Positions 58,440-64,000 of a DNA stretch of 64,000 nt are shown piece after piece. Source of the DNA: Gallionella sp. (GTDB lineage: Bacteria; Pseudomonadota; Gammaproteobacteria; Burkholderiales; Gallionellaceae). The DNA lies in contig JALNYK010000005.1 in assembly GCA_023229845.1 (NCBI GenBank), forward strand, positions 1 through 64,000. Direction: 5' to 3'. Position 1 is the stretch's first letter; each line of letters begins with the position of its first letter. The notes below the pieces were generated by a model, which saw only the letters and a program-made list of their open reading frames with translations, made no database searches and was not told the DNA's origin. A program made the translations under genes and the position numbers.

Positions 58440-60425
58440 ATGATTCCAGAGATAGGCAATTTCGCGTTGATCGTCGGGCTGTTTTTGGCGTTCACGCTGG
58501 GCGTGCTGCCCATCGTCGGCGCGGCTCGCAACAACGCGGTGCTGATGGGTGTCGCCCGTCCGCTGGCTGCCGGTCAGTTCGTGTTCCTCGGCATCGCCCT
58601 CGGCTGCCTGACCTACGCCTTCGTCGCCAACGACTTCTCGGTGCTGTATGTTGCGCAGCATTCCAATTCGCAACTGCCGACCGTATACCGCGTGTCCGCG
58701 GTCTGGGGCGGACACGAAGGCTCGCTGCTGCTGTGGGCGTTCCTCCTGTCCGTGTGGACGCTGGCCGTCGCGATGTACAGCAAGCATCTGCCGGAAGAAA
58801 TGGTCGCGCGCGTGCTCGGCGTGATGGGCCTGATCGCGGTCGGCTTCCTGCTGTTCATGCTGATGACCTCGAACCCGTTCGACCGCCTGCTGCCGGCTGC
58901 CGCCGACGGGCGCGACCTGAATCCGTTGCTGCAAGACCCCGGTCTGGTGATACATCCGCCGATGTTGTACATGGGGTATGTCGGCTTCTCCGTCGCGTTC
59001 GCGTTCGCCATCGCCGCATTGCTGGGCGGACGGATGGATGCCACCTGGGCACGCTGGTCGCGTCCGTGGACCACGGTGGCTTGGGTGTTCATGACGATGG
59101 GCATCGCGCTCGGCAGCTGGTGGGCGTATTACGAGCTGGGCTGGGGCGGCTGGTGGTTCTGGGACCCGGTCGAGAACGCCTCGTTCATGCCCTGGCTGCT
59201 CGGCACCGCACTGATACACTCGCTGGCGGTCACCGAGAAGCGCAACGCGTTCAAGAGCTGGACCGTGCTGCTCGCGATCGCTGCGTTCTCGCTGTCGCTG
59301 CTGGGCACCTTCCTCGTGCGTTCAGGCGTGCTGACTTCGGTGCACTCGTTCGCGGCCGATCCCAAGCGCGGCATTTTCATCCTGACTTTCCTGGTGATCG
59401 TGATCGGCGTGTCGTTGCTGCTGTTCGCATGGCGCGCACCGAAGATCGGTCTGGGCGGCAAGTTCGATCCGCTGTCGCGCGAATCGCTGCTGCTGTCCAA
59501 CAACGTGCTGCTGTCCGTCGCCGCTGCCTCTGTGTTCATCGGCACGCTGTATCCGCTGTTCATGGATGCGCTCGGACAGGGCAAGCTCTCTGTTGGTCCG
59601 CCGTATTTCGAGGCGGTGTTCGTGCCGCTGATGATCCCTATGGTGCTGATGATGGGCCTAGGGCCGCTGGCGCGCTGGAAGAAAGTCGATGCGCCCGAAC
59701 TGGCCAAGCGCGTGAGCTGGGCGTTCGGCGCCGCGCTGCTGATTGCATTGCTGCTGCCGCTGACGATGGGCAAGTGGAGCGTGATGGTCTCGCTGGGCCT
59801 GTTGCTGGCGTTCTGGATTATCGCATCGGTAACCTTGAGCCTGCGCGAGCGTCTGGCCGGCCGCGACGATTTCATGCAGCGTTTGCGCGGCCAGTCGCTG
59901 AGCTATTACGGCATGCAGCTCGCTCACCTCGGCGTCGCGGTGTTCATCATCGGCGTGACGCTGGTGAAGGGCTACGAGACCGAGCGCGACGTGCGCATGG
60001 ATGTCGGCGACGTATTGAACACCGGCGGCTACGAGTTCCGCTTCAACGGCGTGACCGAGGAGCAGGGGCCGAACTATGTCGCCGGCAAGGGCCATGTGAC
60101 GATCAGCAAGGACGGCAAGGTGGTCACCGAACTGTATCCGGAGAAGCGCCAGTACAACGTGTCCGGCATGCCGATGACCGAGGCGGCGATCGACGCCGGC
60201 CTGCTGGGCGACCTGTACGTGTCGCTGGGCGAGCCTATCCCGGACAGTGACGGCGCATGGGCCGTGCGCGTCTACATCAAACCGTTCGTGGACTGGATCT
60301 GGGCCGGCTGCCTGCTGATGTCGCTGGGCGGCGTGCTGGCGATCAGCGACCGCCGCTATCGCATCCACAACAAGCGCTCGGCCGAAGCTAAAACAGAAAT
60401 GCCGTTGGAGGAGAAGACAGCATGA
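58440..60425 (+). CDS. ccmF: CcmF, cytochrome c heme lyase subunit
   Basis: 661 residues, about 14 helices. WWD domain GWGGWWFWDPVENASFMPWL, heme-b-related His in WGGHEGSLLLW and VIHPPMLYMGY, and a periplasmic domain before the last helix. It ligates heme from CcmE to apocytochromes. It overlaps ccmG by four bases. Confidence 0.97.
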   Translation: MIPEIGNFALIVGLFLAFTLGVLPIVGAARNNAVLMGVARPLAAGQFVFLGIALGCLTYAFVANDFSVLYVAQHSNSQLPTVYRVSAVWGGHEGSLLLWAFLLSVWTLAVAMYSKHLPEEMVARVLGVMGLIAVGFLLFMLMTSNPFDRLLPAAADGRDLNPLLQDPGLVIHPPMLYMGYVGFSVAFAFAIAALLGGRMDATWARWSRPWTTVAWVFMTMGIALGSWWAYYELGWGGWWFWDPVENASFMPWLLGTALIHSLAVTEKRNAFKSWTVLLAIAAFSLSLLGTFLVRSGVLTSVHSFAADPKRGIFILTFLVIVIGVSLLLFAWRAPKIGLGGKFDPLSRESLLLSNNVLLSVAAASVFIGTLYPLFMDALGQGKLSVGPPYFEAVFVPLMIPMVLMMGLGPLARWKKVDAPELAKRVSWAFGAALLIALLLPLTMGKWSVMVSLGLLLAFWIIASVTLSLRERLAGRDDFMQRLRGQSLSYYGMQLAHLGVAVFIIGVTLVKGYETERDVRMDVGDVLNTGGYEFRFNGVTEEQGPNYVAGKGHVTISKDGKVVTELYPEKRQYNVSGMPMTEAAIDAGLLGDLYVSLGEPIPDSDGAWAVRVYIKPFVDWIWAGCLLMSLGGVLAISDRRYRIHNKRSAEAKTEMPLEEKTA

Positions 60426-60949
60426 TGCGTTTCATATTGCCGTTTGTCGTGTTCGTGGTGCTCGCGGTGTTCCTGTTCGTGGGCCTGAACCTGAATCCGC
60501 GCGAAGTGCCGTCGCCGTTGGTCGGCAAGCCGGCCCCCGCGTTCACGCTGCCGCAGTTGCATGAACCGGCCAAGCCGTTTTCGCCGGCTGACATGAAGGG
60601 GCAGGTGTGGCTGCTCAACGTGTGGGCGTCCTGGTGCGTGTCCTGCAAGGAAGAGCACCCGGTGCTGATGGAATTGTCGCGCCGGAACATCGTGCCGATC
60701 TACGGCCTGGACTACAAGGACAAGCAGGCGGATGCCGAACTGTGGCTGAAGAGGGGCGGCGACCCCTATGTGCTCAGCGTGGCCGACGCGGAAGGCCGCA
60801 TCGGCATCGACTACGGCGTGTACGGCGTGCCCGAAACCTACGTGATCGACAAGCAGGGCGTGATCCAGTACAAGCAGATCGGCCCGGTGACGCCGCAGAA
60901 TCTGACCGAAAAAATCCTTCCCCTGGTAGCGGAGCTGCAAGCGAAATGA
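60422..60949 (+). CDS. ccmG: CcmG/DsbE, membrane-tethered thioredoxin
   Basis: 175 residues: an N-terminal anchor, then a thioredoxin fold with WASWCVSCKEEHP (the active site is WCVSC) and the cis-Pro in YGVPETYVID. It keeps the CxxCH motif of apocytochrome c reduced. Overlaps both neighbours by four bases. Confidence 0.96.
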   Translation: MMRFILPFVVFVVLAVFLFVGLNLNPREVPSPLVGKPAPAFTLPQLHEPAKPFSPADMKGQVWLLNVWASWCVSCKEEHPVLMELSRRNIVPIYGLDYKDKQADAELWLKRGGDPYVLSVADAEGRIGIDYGVYGVPETYVIDKQGVIQYKQIGPVTPQNLTEKILPLVAELQAK

Positions 60950-61437
60950 GATACCTGCTGATATTGATGTTGAGCCTGCTGCCGGTGTTCGCTTATGCCG
61001 GCGAGGCCAAGGACATGGCCGAAGACCCGGTGCTGGAACAGCGCATGATAGGCCTCGCCGAGAAGCTGCGCTGCCTGGTGTGCCAGAACGAATCGCTGGC
61101 CAGTTCGCATGCTGAACTCGCCGAAGACCTGCGCCGCGAAGTGCGCGAGCAGATGCAGAAGGGCATGACGGACCAGGAAATCATCGACTACCTGGTCTCC
61201 CGCTACGGCGACTTCGTGCTCTACGACCCGCCGGTGAAGACCTCCACGCTGGTGCTGTGGTACGGCCCGTTCGCACTGCTGCTGATCGGCGGCGGTGTGC
61301 TGGTCTACCAGCTGCGCAAGCGCAGGAGCCAGATCGCCGAACCGCAAATTTCCGCGGAAGATGCGCGCCGCGCGGCCGAGTTGCTGGATCAAACGGACAA
61401 GCCGGAAGAATTGATAAAGAAAGACCCGCAAGCATGA
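60946..61437 (+). CDS. ccmH: CcmH, apocytochrome c thiol-reducing protein
   Basis: 163 residues: a signal sequence ending VFAYA, the redox motif LRCLVCQNESLASS, the family helix bundle (REQMQKGMTDQEIIDYLVSR) and a C-terminal membrane helix (VLWYGPFALLLIGGGVLVY). Here CcmH and CcmI are separate proteins, unlike the fused E. coli form. Confidence 0.96.
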   Translation: MRYLLILMLSLLPVFAYAGEAKDMAEDPVLEQRMIGLAEKLRCLVCQNESLASSHAELAEDLRREVREQMQKGMTDQEIIDYLVSRYGDFVLYDPPVKTSTLVLWYGPFALLLIGGGVLVYQLRKRRSQIAEPQISAEDARRAAELLDQTDKPEELIKKDPQA

Positions 61438-62696
61438 CCCTATTCTGGATAGTCTGCGCAGTGCTGCTGGTGATCGCACTGCTGTTCCTCGTGCTGCCGC
61501 TGTGGCGCGCGACCGCCAACGACAACGACGTGCTGCGCGATGCCGCCAATCTCGAAATTTTGCGCGACCAAGCCGCCGAAATGGAGAAGGACCTGCAAAA
61601 TGGCCTGCTGACGCAGGAGGCCTACGAGCAGGGCAAGCTCGAACTGCAGGCGCGCCTGCTGGAAGAGGTCAAGACCACCGGTCAGACCGAGAAGCTTGCG
61701 CACAATCCTGCCAAAAAGCTGGCGGTCGTGCTGGCTTTGCTGCTGCCGCTGTTCGCCGTGCCGTTCTACTTCGTCGTCGGCAACAGCAAGGCGCTGCTGC
61801 CGCAGGACGAACTGGCCGTCGCCGACGGCTTCGGTGTGATCCGTTCCGAGGCCGCGCTACAGGAACTCGAAAAGAAGATGGAGCGCCTGCCGGAGAATCC
61901 GGACGGCTGGGTGGTGTTGGCGCGATCCTATAGTGCGATGCAGCGTTATCCCGATGCGGTGCGCGCCTACGGCAACCTGGTCAAGCTGGTGCCGAACGAG
62001 GCGCAGCTGTGGACCGACTACGCCGATGCGGCCGCGATGAACAACAATCAGTCGCTGCTGGGCGAGCCGACCAAGTTCCTGAACAAGGCGCTGGAACTCG
62101 ATCCAGACAACACTTCTGCGCTGGCATTGTCCGGCTCGGCGGGGATGGAGCGCGGCGACTACTATGCAGCGGCCCTCCACTGGCAGAAGCTGGTCGATCT
62201 GCTGCCGCCGGACTATCCGGACATCCAGATGATCCACGAGGGCATCAAACAGGCCAAGCAGTTCCTGTCGATGCAGAAGGGCGGCAAGCAAAAGCTGGCG
62301 CAGCTCGAAAAGACGAAGGGCGCAGCCCCTGCCCAACCGTCGGCCGACCCGGCGCAGGCGATCACCGGCCGCGCATCGTTCGCAGCGGGCATGGCCGGCA
62401 TGGCTGCCCCGACCGACACCGTGTTTATCCTAGCGCGCGCCGCGAACGGGCCGAAGATGCCGCTCGCCGTGTTGCGCAAACAGGTGAAGGACCTGCCGCT
62501 GGAATTCACGCTGGACGACAGCCTGGCGATGCAGCCCGAGCTGAAACTGTCCGGCTTCGACGAAGTGGTCGTCATCGCCCGCGTCTCCAAGTCCGGCAGC
62601 CCGATGGCCCAGTCCGGCGATTTGGAAGGCAGCGTGCAGTCGGTCAAATCGGGCAGCAAGAACCTGAGTCTGGTGATCGACCGAGTCGTGAAGTAA
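61434..62696 (+). CDS. ccmI: CcmI, apocytochrome c chaperone with TPR domain
   Basis: 420 residues. Two membrane helices (FWIVCAVLLVIALLFLVLPL and KKLAVVLALLLPLFAVPFYF) flank a coiled cytoplasmic loop; after them come TPR-like repeats (GWVVLARSYSAMQRYPDAVR and later helices) and a C-terminal beta domain (TDTVFILARAANGPKMPLAV). It holds the apocytochrome C-terminus. Last gene of the ccm operon; a terminator follows. Confidence 0.94.
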   Translation: MTLFWIVCAVLLVIALLFLVLPLWRATANDNDVLRDAANLEILRDQAAEMEKDLQNGLLTQEAYEQGKLELQARLLEEVKTTGQTEKLAHNPAKKLAVVLALLLPLFAVPFYFVVGNSKALLPQDELAVADGFGVIRSEAALQELEKKMERLPENPDGWVVLARSYSAMQRYPDAVRAYGNLVKLVPNEAQLWTDYADAAAMNNNQSLLGEPTKFLNKALELDPDNTSALALSGSAGMERGDYYAAALHWQKLVDLLPPDYPDIQMIHEGIKQAKQFLSMQKGGKQKLAQLEKTKGAAPAQPSADPAQAITGRASFAAGMAGMAAPTDTVFILARAANGPKMPLAVLRKQVKDLPLEFTLDDSLAMQPELKLSGFDEVVVIARVSKSGSPMAQSGDLEGSVQSVKSGSKNLSLVIDRVVK

Positions 62697-62717
62697 CGGC
62701 TCATCGGAATCAACCGG

Positions 62718-62752
62718 AAACGGCATCCTTCGCGAGAGGGATGCCGTTTTTG
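62718..62752 (+). terminator. Rho-independent terminator of the ccm operon
   Basis: AAACGGCATCC, loop, GGATGCCGTTTTTG; an 11-base stem with a T tract, 22 bases after the ccmI stop. Confidence 0.9.
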
Positions 62753-62852
62753 TTCGCGGCCAAGCTGCCCGTAATGGTGGCTCTGTGTATCAGGCGGCTC
62801 AAGATGTAATAATTCAAGTTGAACTCGCGAGGGATTGAGGGTATAAATTAAT

Positions 62853-62870
62853 TGTGTTTGCGCAAACACA
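62853..62870. promoter_or_regulatory. Perfect 18-base palindrome, possible operator
   Basis: TGTGTTTGCGCAAACACA, just after the AT-rich GGTATAAATTAAT that could be a -10 region. The form suits a dimeric repressor. Confidence 0.45.
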
Positions 62871-62950
62871 TGTTTTGAAAAAGTCAACCAACAAGGGAGG
62901 CATTTATCGAGACTGAGACGATTGATTTACTCTAATTGTTACCCCTCTAT

Positions 62951-63026
62951 CAGCATTCGATTGCTGACAAAGTCGGCATCCCATACGCCGACAGATAACG
63001 CCGGTTAATACGGCGTTATTATTTTT
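62951..63026 (+). ncRNA. Candidate structured RNA with intrinsic terminator
   Basis: Three hairpins in series: CAGCA/TGCTG (62951-62966), GTCGGC/GCCGAC (62972-62992) and ATAACGCCG/CGGCGTTAT (62995-63019), the last followed by TATTTTTG. It could be a small RNA or a terminating leader for what follows. I match no known RNA family. Confidence 0.4.
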
Positions 63027-63335
63027 GCGGAGGCCTTCAAATATGTCGGGCATCTCTCGGCGGCGTTTGTTTTGATGTCGGCCATCGCTTTTTTTCCCTA
63101 TTTGCCTTGGTGCCCACCAGAAGCATCGACACTTTCGTGTAGTCGAGGTGGTGCTGCATGGCCGATATGCTGTAATTGATACCGCCTTTTGAAGATGCCG
63201 AACAGTGTGCTGCACGCATCCATTTGACAGTACATACCTTGCGACATAGCATGCGTTGCAACACATGGCGTGCGACAGAATCAACAAAAACTTGCCGCGC
63301 CATGCCGCATCTCAATTCGATATATATCCATCAGG

Positions 63336-64000
63336 ATGTCTAACGCACCGATCACGTCACGCTCCACTGCATCCTCGTCGGCTGCGGATATCCAGCCTGG
63401 CGCGAATCCGCGCGAGCTGCGTTGCAGCGGGCCGTGGCTGTTGCGTTCGGTCGCGCAGATCGAGGTGCGCATCGATGCCTGTCTGAAAGAGATGCCGCTG
63501 CCGGACGGGGGCGAATTGCTGATCGATGCGCAGGCAGTCACCTCACTGGATACCTCAGGAGCCTGGTTGTTGCACCGCACCCGGCGCGATCTGGAGCAGG
63601 GCCGGTACCAAGTGCGCTTCGTCGGTTTGCGGCCGGAGTTCGAGGCGTTGCTGCGACTGATCGCTACGCGTACGGCGTCTGCCACTCATGTGCCGCAGTC
63701 AGAACCCGGTGTTTTGAACCGTATCGGCGGCAAGGCGTGGGAGAGCCTGCAAGGCGCGTTCGGACTGCTGTCCTTTTTGGGCGCGAACGCGATCGCGCTG
63801 GTGCGCGAATTGTTGCAACCGCGCCGCATCCGCTGGAAATCCATTTTGTACAACCTGCAGACCGCCGGTGTGGCGGCGTTGCCGATCACCGGCCTGCTCG
63901 CCTTCCTGCTCGGCATCGTCATCGCCTATCAGGGCGCGGAGCAACTGAGCCGCGTCGGCGCGAACATCTACATCGCCGACTTGGTCGGCCTGTCGATGGT
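63336..64000 (+). CDS. MlaE-family ABC permease with N-terminal STAS domain (partial)
   Basis: 221 codons are inside the window; the gene continues past the right edge. Residues about 28-120 are a STAS-like domain (GELLIDAQAVTSLDTSGAWL), then helices leading to the MlaE core (LYNLQTAGVAALPITGLLAF, GIVIAYQGAEQLSRVGANI). MlaE-type permeases move phospholipids between outer and inner membrane; the fused STAS variant is common in proteobacteria. The start at ATG 63336 has only a weak AGG ahead. Confidence 0.88.
   Translation, partial: MSNAPITSRSTASSSAADIQPGANPRELRCSGPWLLRSVAQIEVRIDACLKEMPLPDGGELLIDAQAVTSLDTSGAWLLHRTRRDLEQGRYQVRFVGLRPEFEALLRLIATRTASATHVPQSEPGVLNRIGGKAWESLQGAFGLLSFLGANAIALVRELLQPRRIRWKSILYNLQTAGVAALPITGLLAFLLGIVIAYQGAEQLSRVGANIYIADLVGLSM

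Larger units (their letters stand above)
62697..63335. other. 639-base gap after ccmI: palindrome and structured RNA candidate
   Basis: Contains the ccm terminator, an 18-base perfect palindrome (62853-62870), three consecutive hairpins ending in a terminator (62951-63026), and a 10-codon opening (63043-63075, MSGISRRRLF) with GGAGG ahead that resembles the start of a Tat signal peptide but stops at once. Nothing convincing is coded from there to 63335. Confidence 0.6.

Noticed and set aside
62904..63315. Minus-strand openings after ccmI (92 and 127 codons)
   Set aside because: No ribosome sites or family resemblance; they overlap the hairpins and each other.

Overview
The window reads as a betaproteobacterial chromosome segment with a GC-rich core. 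It resembles the Gallionella/Sideroxydans type of freshwater chemolithotroph, but that assignment is an inference from gene content and protein resemblance; no rRNA or tRNA gene is visible to confirm it. Most of the first 39 kb is a nitrogen-fixation island. Housekeeping genes follow: a Rep-type helicase, a kinase/ANTAR regulator pair, a type IV pilus minor-pilin operon and a cytochrome c maturation operon.

Layout. 1-1661 (minus): nifA (cut by the window edge) and nifL. 1915-7698 (plus): rnfABCDGE plus rnfH, a membrane complex thought to feed low-potential electrons to nitrogenase, transcribed divergently from nifL. 7732-11745: a small unknown protein, then on the minus strand a glutathione S-transferase-like protein, an Fe-S oxidoreductase, a SIR2-like protein and a hemerythrin. 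12024-13759 (minus): an accessory insert with a VapBC-type toxin-antitoxin pair and a low-GC unknown gene. 13923-14825 (minus): draT. 14934-20914 (plus): nifHDKT, a ferredoxin, a nifY/nafY-type gene and a small nif-linked gene. 21244-24846: modABC, a short unknown gene and an acetyltransferase. 24915-29568: a cytoplasmic sensor with a CheW domain, divergent from an Fe-S LRV protein and its coupled partner. 30785-38892 (plus): nifE, nifN, nifX, rseC, two small nif-associated genes, two ferredoxins, an unknown gene, nifZ, a nitroreductase-like gene and a second nifZ. 39091-40837: a second accessory patch with an AT-rich unknown gene and a HigBA pair whose toxin is frameshifted.

Regulation is unusually legible. 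Sigma-54 promoters (TGG-N9-TTGC or close) precede rnfA, nifL, the SIR2-like gene, nifH, modA, the acetyltransferase, the CheW protein, the LRV protein and nifE. NifA-type upstream sites (TGT-N10-ACA) sit at suitable distances before nifH, nifE, the nifL/rnfA pair and the CheW/LRV pair. An NtrC-like site lies between nifL and rnfA. modA and the acetyltransferase share a second, different upstream module.

The segment is full of short palindromic repeats of several families. Some supply the stop codons of the genes they follow, and one family is translated in frame inside NifN and inside the hemerythrin. nifB, nifU, nifS, nifV and draG are not in the window and would have to be elsewhere.
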